Assembly (NCBI GenBank): GCA_903878085.1 | Contig: CAIRGJ010000041.1 | Location: 1 to 59,517, forward strand | DNA: 59,517 nucleotides | Direction: 5' to 3' | Source of the DNA: an uncultured Hyphomicrobiales bacterium | GTDB lineage: Bacteria; Pseudomonadota; Alphaproteobacteria; Rhizobiales; Xanthobacteraceae | Shown: positions 32,750 through 43,145 of the stretch, one piece after another | How positions within the stretch are numbered: position 1 is the stretch's first letter | Layout: every line of letters starts with the position of its first letter | Position numbers and translations under genes: made by a program | Notes under the pieces: model-generated | Told to the model about the DNA's origin: nothing | What the model saw: the letters and a program-made list of their open reading frames with translations, nothing else | The model's database searches: none

Positions 32750-34119
32750 CAGCCGTGGCCCTCTTTGACCAGATCAGCGCCGATGGTCTTACGCTGCTTC
32801 AGGAACACCGAAGGCGCGCGCGACGAAATCAGCCCGCGCGGTCGCAGCACCATGATCAGCACCATGGCGAAGCCGAACAGCAGCATGCGGTATTGGGTGG
32901 GGTCGAAGGTTTCGCCGAAAATCTTCTTGAGAAAATCTAGCTCGCGCATAATCTCGGTGCCGCCGATCATCACGACGGCGGCAATCGCCACGCCAATTTG
33001 GCTGCCCATGCCGCCGAGCACGACGATCGACAGGATGCTCGCCGATTCCAGGAAGGTGAAAGAGTCCGGCGAGATAAAGCCCTGCCGTGCAGCAAAGAAC
33101 GAGCCGGCGAAACCGGCAAACATCGCACCCATGCCGAAGGCGGTGAGCTTAGTATTGGTAGTGTTGATGCCGAGTGAACGGCAGGCGATCTCGTCCTCGC
33201 GCAAGGCTTCCCAGGCGCGGCCAACGGGCAATCGGCGCAGGCGCACGGTGACGAAGGCTGTGAGGAAGGCCAGCGCCAGGATCAGATAGTAGAGAAAGAT
33301 GGTGCGGTAGATAGGCGAGAACTCCAGCCCGAACACCGCGGCAAAGCCGTCCTCGTTGGCGGTGAACGGAATGCCGAAAAACGTCGGCCGCGGAATGCCG
33401 CTGATGCCGGCATAGCCGCCGGTCAGGTCGACCCAGTTGATGATGACGAGCCGGATGATCTCGCCGAAGGCCAGCGTGACAATGGCCAGATAATCGCCGC
33501 GCAGCCGCAGCACCGGAAAGCCAAGCAGGATGCCCCAGAACGACGACAGCAGACCGGCCAGCGGCAGCAGGATCCAGAACGAGAAGCCGAATTCCTTGGC
33601 GAGCAATGCGTAGGAGTAGGCGCCGACCGCGTAGAATGCGACATAGCCGAGGTCCAAAAGGCCGGCGAGGCCGACCACGATGTTCAGCCCCCAGCCGAGC
33701 ATCACGTAGATCAGAATTTGGATGCCGAAATTGTCGATCCATTTCACCGAGCCGCCCAGGCCGTTGATGGCAAGCACGATGGCCGGATAGGCGATGACGA
33801 AGCCGACGGCGAAGGGCACGAACCATTTGCCGAGCACAACGCGCCAGGCCGGCGGCGTCACGGCGGCCGGGCGCAGAGCGCGCTGCCGCAGCCAGGGCTC
33901 GATCGACAACGCGTAGAACAGCCGGCCAAAGCCGGCGATGCCGGCCAGCGCAAACAGCAGCGGCCAGCGCGTGGTCAGCACAAGTTCGTTGCGGATGTCG
34001 GTGACGGTCAGAAAGCCAATCAGCGGCAGCAGCAGGCCGAAGGCGAGCAGGGCGGTGACGCCGGCGTCGTAGAGAGCGCCGGTGAGCCTGCTGCGTTCGC
34101 TAGTGGCCTCCGCCGTCAT
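32749..34119 (-). CDS. livM: branched-chain amino acid ABC transporter permease LivM
   Basis: This 456-residue inner-membrane permease has an N-terminal extension with extra helices ([25 protein letters not shown]). The conserved core follows: [36 protein letters not shown], and the EAA-like coupling segment [27 protein letters not shown]. It forms the transmembrane pore with LivH. The stop overlaps the livG start by one base. Confidence 0.95.
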   Translation of the reverse strand: MTAEATSERSRLTGALYDAGVTALLAFGLLLPLIGFLTVTDIRNELVLTTRWPLLFALAGIAGFGRLFYALSIEPWLRQRALRPAAVTPPAWRVVLGKWFVPFAVGFVIAYPAIVLAINGLGGSVKWIDNFGIQILIYVMLGWGLNIVVGLAGLLDLGYVAFYAVGAYSYALLAKEFGFSFWILLPLAGLLSSFWGILLGFPVLRLRGDYLAIVTLAFGEIIRLVIINWVDLTGGYAGISGIPRPTFFGIPFTANEDGFAAVFGLEFSPIYRTIFLYYLILALAFLTAFVTVRLRRLPVGRAWEALREDEIACRSLGINTTNTKLTAFGMGAMFAGFAGSFFAARQGFISPDSFTFLESASILSIVVLGGMGSQIGVAIAAVVMIGGTEIMRELDFLKKIFGETFDPTQYRMLLFGFAMVLIMVLRPRGLISSRAPSVFLKQRKTIGADLVKEGHG

Positions 34120-34120
34120 C

Positions 34121-35038
34121 TCAAACTTTCTCGACGTCCGGCCGGCCGAATAGGCCTTGCGGCAGGAAGATCAGCGTGATCACCAGCACCGAGAAGGCCG
34201 CGACGTCCTTGTAGTCGATGGAAAAATACGCCGACCACATCGTTTCAATCAAACCGATCAGAATGCCGCCGATCACCGCGCCCGGCAGTGAGCCGATGCC
34301 GCCCAGGACCGCGGCGGTGAACGCCTTCACGCCGGGCACGAAGCCATCGGCGAAACTGACGACGCCGTAATACATCAGGTACATGGTGCCGGCGACGGCG
34401 GCGAGGGCTGCGGCGATCACGAAGGTCATTGAGATGGTGCGGTCGACGTCGACGCCGACCAACGCCGCCATCTTCTGATCCTGCTCGCAGGCGCGCTGCG
34501 CACGGCCGAGCCTGGTCTTTGTGACCAGGTACCAGAACGCCGCCAGCAACACCGCGGTGACGCCCCAGATGATGAGCTGCTTGTACGACAATGTGACGCC
34601 GTAGTCGTTCTTGGTGAACAGCACGAATTCGCCCTGCACCATCGGCGGCGTCGACTTGTTGCGCGGGCCCTGGCTGACCTGGACGAAGTTTGACAAGAAG
34701 ATCGACATGCCGATGGCCGAAATCAACGGCGCCAGACGGAACGAACCGCGCAGCGGGCGGTAGGCCAGGCGCTCGATGGTCCAGTTGATCAGCGAGGTGA
34801 ACACCATCGCCACCACCAGCACGATCAGCAGCGCCAGCGCCACCGAGGTGACGCCGAGCCAGGTGGTGAGGATCAGGAAGGCGATCAGGGCGACGAAGGA
34901 CGACACCATGAAGACGTCGCCATGGGCGAAGTTCACCATGCCGATAATGCCGAACACCATCGTGTAGCCGATGGCGATCAGGCCGTAGATTGAGCCGAGC
35001 GTAATGCCGTTGATGAGCTGCTGGAGGAACACTTCCAT
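34121..35038 (-). CDS. livH: branched-chain amino acid ABC transporter permease LivH
   Basis: This 305-residue permease starts [41 protein letters not shown], the typical LivH opening. It carries the coupling segment [24 protein letters not shown]. The start at 35038 is chosen from that alignment; the frame extends 87 bp further without family similarity. It is the first gene of the operon livH-M-G-F-DUF6867-livK. The 249-bp divergent gap upstream (35039-35287) shows no motif that I can name. Confidence 0.95.
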   Translation of the reverse strand: MEVFLQQLINGITLGSIYGLIAIGYTMVFGIIGMVNFAHGDVFMVSSFVALIAFLILTTWLGVTSVALALLIVLVVAMVFTSLINWTIERLAYRPLRGSFRLAPLISAIGMSIFLSNFVQVSQGPRNKSTPPMVQGEFVLFTKNDYGVTLSYKQLIIWGVTAVLLAAFWYLVTKTRLGRAQRACEQDQKMAALVGVDVDRTISMTFVIAAALAAVAGTMYLMYYGVVSFADGFVPGVKAFTAAVLGGIGSLPGAVIGGILIGLIETMWSAYFSIDYKDVAAFSVLVITLIFLPQGLFGRPDVEKV

Positions 35039-35287
35039 GCTTTGGCTCAAGCCTTTCGGTGGCCGCCCGGCAGACGGCCAATGTTGCAGTTCGAAATGCT
35101 TAACAGGGTGGCGCGGCAGCGGCAACGTGGCGAAAACGCCTTGTTATTAAGTCGGGTGGCGGTGGCCGTCCGGTGCGCTACAGGTGCGGCGTGGTTAAGC
35201 GGCTAGCCGGTAAGGTAAAGGTTTGGTTTCTTTTGAAATTAACATTTGAAGCGCTTACGCCTTGAGCTTCCTGTTGGGGAGGCACGC

Positions 35288-35803
35288 ATGCGGAAAGTTT
35301 CCATCGCCACGGTAGCCATGATTATGGCGATCGCGCTCTACTTCACGCTGTTCTGGGGCTTCGACGCGCTGCGCATTCTGACCTCGCCGACCTTCGGGCT
35401 TGAGGAAGTGTGGCGCTCGCAATACGTCTTCGGCATCGGCAGCGTGTTCCATCTTGGACCGGTCGCGCTAATCCAACTCGCCGCGTTTTTCGGAACGCTG
35501 AAGCTTGCCGTCGCCGCCATCTGCGCCATTCATGTTGCCGACCGGCTGCGTTGTCTCGCTGGCGGCACGCCGTCTTCGGACATTCTGGAAGGCGGTCTCA
35601 TTCTCGTCGTGCTGATCACCATCGCGTCGGCAGGGCCCGCGGTCTGGTCGCACAACACCGAACTGGTGCGCGAGCAGGTCATCCAACTGGCGCTCGCCGG
35701 TTTGGCCACTGCGCTCTGCATGGTCGAACGCAGCTATCGCAAAGACAGCGAAGCGATTGCCGCCATGCCGTCCGCCGCGGCTTCATTCAGCCCCTGGCGT
35801 TAA
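35288..35803 (+). CDS. membrane protein of unknown function
   Basis: A 171-residue protein starting at ATG 35288 with GGGGAGG upstream. Hydrophobic segments are VSIATVAMIMAIALYFTLFWGF, VALIQLAAFFGTLKLAVAAICAIHVA, LEGGLILVVLITIASAGPAVW and VIQLALAGLATALCMVE, suggesting four transmembrane helices. I do not recognise the family. It is divergent from livH and converges on pcaC. Confidence 0.65.
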   Translation: MRKVSIATVAMIMAIALYFTLFWGFDALRILTSPTFGLEEVWRSQYVFGIGSVFHLGPVALIQLAAFFGTLKLAVAAICAIHVADRLRCLAGGTPSSDILEGGLILVVLITIASAGPAVWSHNTELVREQVIQLALAGLATALCMVERSYRKDSEAIAAMPSAAASFSPWR

Positions 35804-35809
35804 ACGCGG

Positions 35810-36199
35810 CTATTTGCCGGCGGCGACTTCGGTAATGACTTCCGCGGCTTCCTTGAAGGCGTGATTGGCGGCCGGCACGCCGGCATAGATGGCCTGCTGC
35901 AGGATGATTTCCTTGATGTCGTCCTGCGAGAATCCGCCCTCGACTAAAGCCGCGCGCACATGCATGCGGAATTCGTCCCAGTGGCCGAGCGCCAGCATGG
36001 TGCCGATCACCAGGATGCGGCGCGTGCGCTCGTCGAAATGCGGCCGTGTCCACACTTCGCCCCACGCGGCGCGCGTGATGAAGTCCTGAAACTCGGACGT
36101 CAGCGCCGTCTTCTTGGCGTTGGCGCGATCGACCCAGGCATTGCCCAGCACCTTGCGGCGCTGAGCCATGCCTTTTTCGTGGCGTTCCTTCTCGTCCAT
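35810..36199 (-). CDS. pcaC: 4-carboxymuconolactone decarboxylase
   Basis: PcaC decarboxylates 4-carboxymuconolactone to 3-oxoadipate enol-lactone in the protocatechuate branch of the beta-ketoadipate pathway. The 129-residue protein carries the CMD domain (FITRAAWGEVWTRPHFDERTRRILVIGTMLALGHWDEFRMHVRAAL) and ends VAAGK. It lacks the CxxC of AhpD relatives, as expected for PcaC. It follows pcaD by ten bases. pcaB, pcaHG and the regulator pcaQ are not in the window. Confidence 0.9.
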   Translation of the reverse strand: MDEKERHEKGMAQRRKVLGNAWVDRANAKKTALTSEFQDFITRAAWGEVWTRPHFDERTRRILVIGTMLALGHWDEFRMHVRAALVEGGFSQDDIKEIILQQAIYAGVPAANHAFKEAAEVITEVAAGK

Positions 36200-36209
36200 G
36201 GCGACGCCT

Positions 36210-36989
36210 CTAGGATTTGAGGAAGTTGATCACCGTCTCAGCGTAAATCTTCGGCTGCTCGATGTTGGCGATGTGGGCCGCGTCGATGGCCGCAAGCTTG
36301 GCGCCCTTGATCTGCTTGGCGATGGCTTCGCCGGCGGCCGGCGGCGTTGCCGGATCCTGCGAGCCGACGATCACCAGGGTCGGCACGGTGATGGTTGGAT
36401 TGGACGCGGTGAAGTCCATGTCGCGCACGGCTTCACAGCAGGCGATGTAGCCGACCGGATTGTTGGTGAGGAACATCTCTTTCATGTGCGCCATGGCCTG
36501 CGGCGCCCGCTCGCGGAATGCCTTGGTGAACCAGCGCTCCATGCTTGGCTCGAATAACGCCATTACGCCCTTTTCCTGGACGAACTTGATGCGATCGTTC
36601 CACGGCGTCTTGTCGGGATAATTGTAATGCGTGTTCGACAGGATCAGCTTTTCGATCCGGTCCGGCGCGTTGGCGCCGAGCCACTGTCCGACCATGCCGC
36701 CCATCGACAGGCCGCACCAGTTGAACTTCTTGATCTTGAGCGCGTCGGCGATCGCCAGCACGTCGCGGCCGAACCGCTCCATCGAATAGGGGCCTTTCGG
36801 CGCACCGGACTTGCCGTGGCCGCGGCGATCATATCGTACGACGCGAAAATGTTTGGACCACTCGCCGACCTGATCGTCCCACATACGCAAGTCGGTGCCG
36901 AGCGAGTTCGACAGCATCAGCGCCGGCGCGCTATCGCTGCCGGACACTTCGACATTGATCTGGCAGCCGTCGGCATCGATCATCGGCAT
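36210..36989 (-). CDS. pcaD: 3-oxoadipate enol-lactonase
   Basis: PcaD hydrolyses the enol-lactone to 3-oxoadipate. This 259-residue alpha/beta hydrolase has the nucleophile Ser in WCGLSMGGMVGQ, the acid in VGSQDPATPP and the His in DAAHIANIEQP. The segment LSNSLGTDLRMWDDQV is characteristic of the PcaD group. It forms a pcaD-pcaC pair transcribed away from the cox cluster. Confidence 0.9.
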   Translation of the reverse strand: MPMIDADGCQINVEVSGSDSAPALMLSNSLGTDLRMWDDQVGEWSKHFRVVRYDRRGHGKSGAPKGPYSMERFGRDVLAIADALKIKKFNWCGLSMGGMVGQWLGANAPDRIEKLILSNTHYNYPDKTPWNDRIKFVQEKGVMALFEPSMERWFTKAFRERAPQAMAHMKEMFLTNNPVGYIACCEAVRDMDFTASNPTITVPTLVIVGSQDPATPPAAGEAIAKQIKGAKLAAIDAAHIANIEQPKIYAETVINFLKS

Positions 36990-37020
36990 GAAAATTCTCC
37001 CTGGCGCGGATTGTCGTTAT

Positions 37021-37049
37021 TTGACGGGACGTGGCCGACACCCTTAAAG
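37021..37049 (+). promoter_or_regulatory. candidate sigma-70 promoter of the cox cluster
   Basis: TTGACG (37021-37026), a 17-base spacer and TTAAAG (37044-37049) lie about 100 bp before coxG in the pcaD-coxG divergent gap. Confidence 0.4.
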
Positions 37050-37149
37050 CGCTCCGTGGCCGCTGCAAAGCTCTTTTCAGCGGGCCCGTGACGGCTTAAG
37101 TGACGTACGCAAGGCCGTTGCGGCCTTCGTGATCAAGGAGACGGCGCTG

Positions 37150-37599
37150 ATGGCGATGATAATGACCGGGGAGGTCCAACTCCCAGCCAGCCGCGAGGTT
37201 GTCTATGCCAAGCTCAACGATGCGGAGATCTTGAAGGCCTGCATCCCGGGTTGCGAGGAGCTCATCAAGTCCTCCGATACGGAGATGACTGCGGTCGCTG
37301 TGACCAAGATCGGGCCGGTCAAGGCGCGTTTCAAAGGCAAGGTCCATCTGACCGACCTCGATCCGCCCAATGGCTACCGGATTTCGGGTGAGGGCGATGG
37401 CGGCGTGGCCGGCTTTGCCAAAGGCGGCGCCAGCGTCGCCTTGACCGAAAAGGACGGCGGCACGCTGCTGACCTACAATGTCGAGGCCCAGATCGGTGGC
37501 AAGCTGGCGCAGCTCGGCCAGCGCCTAGTGAACGGCGCGGCCAAGAAGGTCGCCGACGATTTCTTCAAGAATTTCGCCGCGGTGGTTGCAGCCGGTTAG
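37150..37599 (+). CDS. coxG: CoxG-family SRPBCC protein
   Basis: This 149-residue START/SRPBCC-fold protein of the CoxG family (MTGEVQLPASREVVYAKLNDAEILKACIPGCEEL; KIGPVKARFKGKVHLTDLDPP) is encoded with molybdenum hydroxylases of the CODH type. ATG 37150 has AAGGAG nine bases upstream; a GTG at 37129 is the alternative. Unlike longer CoxG proteins it ends at the fold (FFKNFAAVVAAG) with no C-terminal membrane helix. It is separated from coxS by 245 bp of repeat and hairpin DNA. Confidence 0.9.
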   Translation: MAMIMTGEVQLPASREVVYAKLNDAEILKACIPGCEELIKSSDTEMTAVAVTKIGPVKARFKGKVHLTDLDPPNGYRISGEGDGGVAGFAKGGASVALTEKDGGTLLTYNVEAQIGGKLAQLGQRLVNGAAKKVADDFFKNFAAVVAAG

Positions 37600-37604
37600 C
37601 GCCT

Positions 37605-37634
37605 GATCCCGAAACCGGGTGCCGGTTTTCGGAT
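37605..37634. repeat. dispersed-repeat-like hairpin after coxG
   Basis: ATCCCGAAACCGGGTGCCGGTTTTCGGAT-type sequence forms an imperfect stem-loop followed by AAGATTATG. It resembles a short repeat common in Bradyrhizobiaceae intergenic DNA. That identity is from memory and unverified. Confidence 0.5.
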
Positions 37635-37685
37635 AAGATTATGCGTCATAACGGGCTGCCCACCTCGGTTTATACGAACTTCGCC

Positions 37686-37725
37686 CTTTGAACCGCTTGA
37701 CCCGAGAGGTAACGGGGGTTCAAAG
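37686..37725 (+). promoter_or_regulatory. 9-bp inverted repeat in the coxS leader
   Basis: CTTTGAACC (37686-37694) and GGTTCAAAG (37717-37725) are perfect inverted repeats 22 bp apart. They could be an operator pair or an RNA stem. Confidence 0.4.
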
Positions 37726-37794
37726 TTATTCTTGTTTCAAGGCGCATTCGGGTCGAAAACGGCTCGAATCGCACTTGTGCCGCTGGAGCCCGGA

Positions 37795-37826
37795 GGGGCC
37801 AAGGCGAAAAGAGGGCTTTTGGCCCC
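37795..37826 (+). promoter_or_regulatory. hairpin directly upstream of the coxS ribosome site
   Basis: GGGGCCAA (37795-37802) pairs with TTGGCCCC (37819-37826) around a 16-base loop. It ends a few bases before the GGGAGGA ribosome site of coxS, a position suited to translational control. Confidence 0.4.
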
Positions 37827-37844
37827 CGAATTTGGGAGGAAGTC

Positions 37845-38342
<498 letters not shown>

Positions 38343-38386
38343 CGAGAGAGCGAAAACTTAAAAACGTCAACGGGAGGAAGACCGCC

Positions 38387-40750
38387 ATGAGCGCGACCGG
38401 TATCGGCGCGGCGGTGCGCCGAAAGGAAGACTTCCGCTTCGTTACAGGCAAAGGCCAATACACCGACGACGTGGTGCGGCCGGGCGAGACCCGCGCGGTG
38501 TTCGTGCGCTCGCCGCACGCCCACGCCAAGATCAAGAGCATCGACGTCAGTGCGGCAAAGAAAATGCCGGGCGTGATCGACGTGCTGACCGGCGCCGATC
38601 TGGCCACCGACAAGATCGGCAACCTGATCTGCGGCTGGATGATCCATTCCAAGGACGGCACACCGATGAAAATGTCGGCGCATCCCGCGCTTGCCGCCGG
38701 CAAGGTGAACTGCGTCGGCGACGCGGTCGCGGTGGTGATCGCCGAGAGCATCGCGCAGGGCAAGGAGGCCGCGGAAAAAGTCAAAGTCGATTACGACGTG
38801 CTGCAAGCGGTGATCGATCCGGCGAAAGCGCAGGCGAAGGGCGCGCCGCAGATTCACGCCGATATTCCCAACAATACGATCTACCAATGGCACCTTGGCG
38901 ATCCAAAGGCCACCGCTGCCGCCTTCGCCGCGGCCAAGCACGTCACCAAGCTCGACATCGTCAATAATCGCCTGGTGCCGAACGCTATGGAGCCGCGCGC
39001 CGCGCTCGCGGAATATGACGAAGGCAGCGATCATCTGACGCTGTGGAGCACCTCGCAAAATCCGCACGTCGCGCGGTTGGTGATTTCCGCGTTCGTTGGC
39101 ATCACCCCGGAACACAAATTGCGCGTGATCGCGCCCGATGTTGGCGGCGGTTTTGGCTCCAAGATTTTCATCTATCCGGAAGAGGTCGTCTGCCTGTGGG
39201 CGTCGCGCAAAGTAAAGCGCCCGGTGAAATGGACCTCGGATCGCTCCGAGGCCTTCCTTACCGACGCCCACGGCCGCGACCACGTCACGCATGCCGAACT
39301 GGCGCTCGACGCTGACGGCAAGATTCTCGCGCTGCGCGCCAAGACCATTGCCAATCTTGGCGCCTATATGTCGACCTTCTCGTCGTCGGTGCCGACCTAT
39401 CTCTACGCCACGCTGTTGTCGGGGCAGTACAATATTCCGTCGATCTATTGCGAGGTCGATGCCGTCTACACCAACACCGCGCCGGTCGACGCCTATCGCG
39501 GCGCCGGACGGCCGGAGGCGGCCTTTGTGGTTGAGCGGCTGATGGAGGTGACGGCGCGGCAGATGGCAATCGATCCCGCCGATCTGCGCAAGCGTAACTT
39601 CATCACGGCGTTCCCGCATCAGACGCCGGTGATCATGGCCTATGACGCCGGCGACTTTCACGCTTCGTTGAAGAAAGCGCTGGAACTTGCCGACGTGAAG
39701 GGCTTCGGCAAGCGCAAGCGCGAAGCGGCGCGCCACGGCAAGCTGCGCGGTCTCGGCTATTCCGCTTACATCGAAGCTTGCGGCATTGCGCCGTCACAAG
39801 CGGTCGGCTCGCTCGGCGCTGGCGTGGGCTTGTGGGAATCCGCCGAAGTGCGTGTCAACCCGACCGGCAGCGTCGAGGTGCTCACCGGTTGCCACGCGCA
39901 TGGGCAGGGCCACGAGACCACCTTCGCGCAACTGGTGTCCGAGCGTCTCGGCATTCCGTTCGACAACGTCTCCATCGTGCACGGCGACACCGACAAAGTG
40001 CAGTTCGGCATGGGCACCTATGGCTCGCGCTCCGGCGCGGTCGGCATGTCGGCGATCGTCAAGGCGCTCGACAAGATCGAAGCCAAGGCCAAGAAGGTCG
40101 CGGCCTATGTGCTGGAAGCCGCCGAAGGCGATATCGAATTCAAGGACGGCAAGTTCACCGTCGCCGGCACCGACAAGTCGGCGGCCTGGGGCGATGTCGC
40201 GCTCAACGCCTATATCGCGCACAAATTCGTCGGCGCCGATCTGGAGCCGGGGCTGAAGGAAACCTCGTTCTACGATCCGACCAATTTCACTTTCCCGGCC
40301 GGTTGCCACATCTGTGAGGTCGAGGTCGACATCGACACCGGCAAGACCGACATCGTCAACTGGACCGCGATCGACGACTTCGGTACCGTGATCAATCCGA
40401 TGATCGTCGAAGGCCAGGTGCATGGCGGCATCGCGCAAGGCGTCGGCCAGGCGCTGCTGGAAGGCGCGGTTTACAGCAAAGAAGGCCAGCTCGTGACCGG
40501 CTCGATGATGGATTACACCATGCCGCGCGCGCACGATTTGCCGTCGTTCCATGTCGGCCTCACGACAACCAAATCGCCGTCCAACCCGCTCGGCATCAAA
40601 GGCTGCGGCGAGGCCGGCGCGATTGCCGCACCGGCGGCGGTCATCAACGCCATCACCGACGCGATCGGTACCGAAGATCTCGCAATGCCGGCCACCGCCA
40701 ATGCGGTGTGGTCGGCGTTGCAGCGCGCCAAACCGCGCCAAGTCGCTTGA
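38387..40750 (+). CDS. coxL: form II CODH-like molybdenum hydroxylase, large subunit
   Basis: This 787-residue molybdopterin-cytosine-dinucleotide subunit belongs to the xanthine-oxidase family. The active-site loop reads AYRGAGR (residues 369-375, 39491-39511), the form II signature, instead of the AYXCSFR of true Cu,Mo CO dehydrogenase, so there is no Cys to hold copper. The catalytic Glu is present in GCGEAG (Glu742). Other motifs are [23 protein letters not shown]-like [14 protein letters not shown], and [11 protein letters not shown]. Length is normal. The substrate of form II enzymes is unproven, so the coxL name denotes homology only. Confidence 0.94.
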   Translation: MSATGIGAAVRRKEDFRFVTGKGQYTDDVVRPGETRAVFVRSPHAHAKIKSIDVSAAKKMPGVIDVLTGADLATDKIGNLICGWMIHSKDGTPMKMSAHPALAAGKVNCVGDAVAVVIAESIAQGKEAAEKVKVDYDVLQAVIDPAKAQAKGAPQIHADIPNNTIYQWHLGDPKATAAAFAAAKHVTKLDIVNNRLVPNAMEPRAALAEYDEGSDHLTLWSTSQNPHVARLVISAFVGITPEHKLRVIAPDVGGGFGSKIFIYPEEVVCLWASRKVKRPVKWTSDRSEAFLTDAHGRDHVTHAELALDADGKILALRAKTIANLGAYMSTFSSSVPTYLYATLLSGQYNIPSIYCEVDAVYTNTAPVDAYRGAGRPEAAFVVERLMEVTARQMAIDPADLRKRNFITAFPHQTPVIMAYDAGDFHASLKKALELADVKGFGKRKREAARHGKLRGLGYSAYIEACGIAPSQAVGSLGAGVGLWESAEVRVNPTGSVEVLTGCHAHGQGHETTFAQLVSERLGIPFDNVSIVHGDTDKVQFGMGTYGSRSGAVGMSAIVKALDKIEAKAKKVAAYVLEAAEGDIEFKDGKFTVAGTDKSAAWGDVALNAYIAHKFVGADLEPGLKETSFYDPTNFTFPAGCHICEVEVDIDTGKTDIVNWTAIDDFGTVINPMIVEGQVHGGIAQGVGQALLEGAVYSKEGQLVTGSMMDYTMPRAHDLPSFHVGLTTTKSPSNPLGIKGCGEAGAIAAPAAVINAITDAIGTEDLAMPATANAVWSALQRAKPRQVA

Positions 40751-40784
40751 GAATTGTCGCTTAGAAAGTTTACAGGAGAGCCCG

Positions 40785-41585
<801 letters not shown>

Positions 41586-41586
41586 A

Positions 41587-42117
41587 CTACTTCGCGCCTT
41601 TACCATCCAGTTCGGCCAGCAGATCGTGTAGGTCGAGCGGATGGGTGTACATCTGCAGCGAGCCGTCCGGCTTTGACGGCCACTGCTCCTTCGGCCGGTC
41701 CCAATACAGCTCGACGCCGTTGTCATCGGGGTCGCGCAGATACAACGCTTCACTGACGCCGTGGTCGCTGGCGCCTTCCAGCGGGATCTTGGCGACGATC
41801 AGGCGGCGTAGCGCGTCGGCCAAGAGCTTCCGCGACGGGTACAGGATGGCGGTGTGGTAGAGCCCGGTCGCGCCCTGCGGCGGCGGTGAGCCGCCCAGGC
41901 TCTCCCAGGTGTTCAAGCCCAGATGGTGGTGGTAGCCGCCGGCCGAGATGAAGGCGGCGCCTGGCCTGGTCGTGGTGACCGTGAAACCCAGCACCCCACA
42001 ATAGAAATCCAGCGCCCGTTGCAGGTCGGCGACCTTGAGGTGGACGTGGCCGATGCGCACGCCGGCGTCGATGGTGGGCAGGCGAAGCGGGGCTTCGGTC
42101 GTGGCGGTGCTGGACAT
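41587..42117 (-). CDS. VOC-family (glyoxalase/extradiol dioxygenase-like) protein
   Basis: A 176-residue protein with the beta-alpha-beta VOC fold. It has IGHVHLKVADLQRALDFYCGVLGF with a first metal-type His, GGYHHHLGLNTW, TGLYHTAILYPSR, and YLRDPDDNGVELYWDRP with a C-terminal Glu. It resembles CatE-like ring-cleavage dioxygenases or glyoxalases. The substrate is unknown. It is inserted antisense inside the cox cluster, between coxM and coxD. Confidence 0.88.
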   Translation of the reverse strand: MSSTATTEAPLRLPTIDAGVRIGHVHLKVADLQRALDFYCGVLGFTVTTTRPGAAFISAGGYHHHLGLNTWESLGGSPPPQGATGLYHTAILYPSRKLLADALRRLIVAKIPLEGASDHGVSEALYLRDPDDNGVELYWDRPKEQWPSKPDGSLQMYTHPLDLHDLLAELDGKGAK

Positions 42118-42219
42118 GGCAGCTATCCTGATTGGTCGCTGGCTGGTGGGCGGCGGTCTTGCGGACTAGATGTATGCTGAGGCCCGTATCGGTTAAAGTG
42201 TCATCCAAGGTACCGACCA

Positions 42220-43140
42220 ATGTCCATAACACCGCTTCCGGCTTCAATCGACGCCACCACCGCGCTGCTGGCTAAGGCCGACTATATCGCCGACCGCTCT
42301 CTGGCGACGGTGCTTTATCTGGCGCTGACCATGGGCCGGCCGCTGTTCGTCGAGGGCGAGGCTGGGGTCGGCAAGACCGAGATCGCCAAGGTGCTGTCGG
42401 CAACTTTGGGACGGCGCCTGATCCGCCTGCAGTGCTACGAGGGCCTCGATATCTCGTCGGCGGTCTACGAATGGAATTACGGCGCCCAGATGATCGCGAT
42501 CCGGCTGGCGGAGGCCGCCGGCGAGGGCGACCGCACCCGCACCGAACACGACGTCTTCTCGGAGCGCTTCTTGATAAAGCGGCCGCTGCTGCAGGCGCTT
42601 GAGCCCGATACCGCCGGGCCTCCGATCCTTCTGATCGACGAGATCGACCGCACCGACGAAGCCTTTGAAGCATTCTTGTTGGAAGTGCTGAGCGATTATC
42701 AGGTCACCATCCCGGAACTTGGCACGGTGAAGGCGGCGCAGCCGCCCATCGTGCTCGTCACGTCCAACCGCACCCGCGAAGTGCACGACGCCCTCAAACG
42801 GCGCTGCCTCTATCATTGGGTCGGTTACCCGAATGCCGAGCGCGAACTGAAAATCCTGCGCGCCAAGGTGCCGGGCGTGTCCAAGAAATTATCCGAGCAG
42901 GTGGTCGCCTTCGTGCAGGCGCTGCGCAAGGAAGATCTGTTCAAGTCGCCCGGCGTCGCCGAGACGCTGGATTGGGCCGGCGCCTTGACCGAACTCGACG
43001 CCGTCGCGCTCGATCCGGCGACGGTGTCGGATACGCTCGGCGTGCTGCTGAAATATCAGGACGACATCGCCCGGCTCGACGGCAGCAAGGTCAAGGCGCT
43101 GCTCGATGAGGTGAAGTCGGAATTGCACGCGGCGGAGTGA
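42220..43140 (+). CDS. coxD: CoxD-type MoxR-family AAA+ ATPase
   Basis: This 306-residue AAA+ ATPase shows Walker A GEAGVGKT (residues 46-53), Walker B PILLIDEIDRTDEAFEAFLLE, and VTSNRTREVHDALKRRCLYHW with sensor and Arg-finger residues. In Oligotropha CoxD remodels the CODH active site during metal and sulfur insertion. Here, with no copper site expected, it probably matures the molybdenum centre. The next gene's GTG overlaps its stop. Confidence 0.93.
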   Translation: MSITPLPASIDATTALLAKADYIADRSLATVLYLALTMGRPLFVEGEAGVGKTEIAKVLSATLGRRLIRLQCYEGLDISSAVYEWNYGAQMIAIRLAEAAGEGDRTRTEHDVFSERFLIKRPLLQALEPDTAGPPILLIDEIDRTDEAFEAFLLEVLSDYQVTIPELGTVKAAQPPIVLVTSNRTREVHDALKRRCLYHWVGYPNAERELKILRAKVPGVSKKLSEQVVAFVQALRKEDLFKSPGVAETLDWAGALTELDAVALDPATVSDTLGVLLKYQDDIARLDGSKVKALLDEVKSELHAAE

Positions 43141-43145
43141 AAGCC

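Noticed and set aside
38387-40750. Calling the coxL product an authentic CO dehydrogenase
   Set aside because: The AYRGAGR loop lacks the Cys that coordinates copper in form I enzymes, and the gene order is S-L-M.
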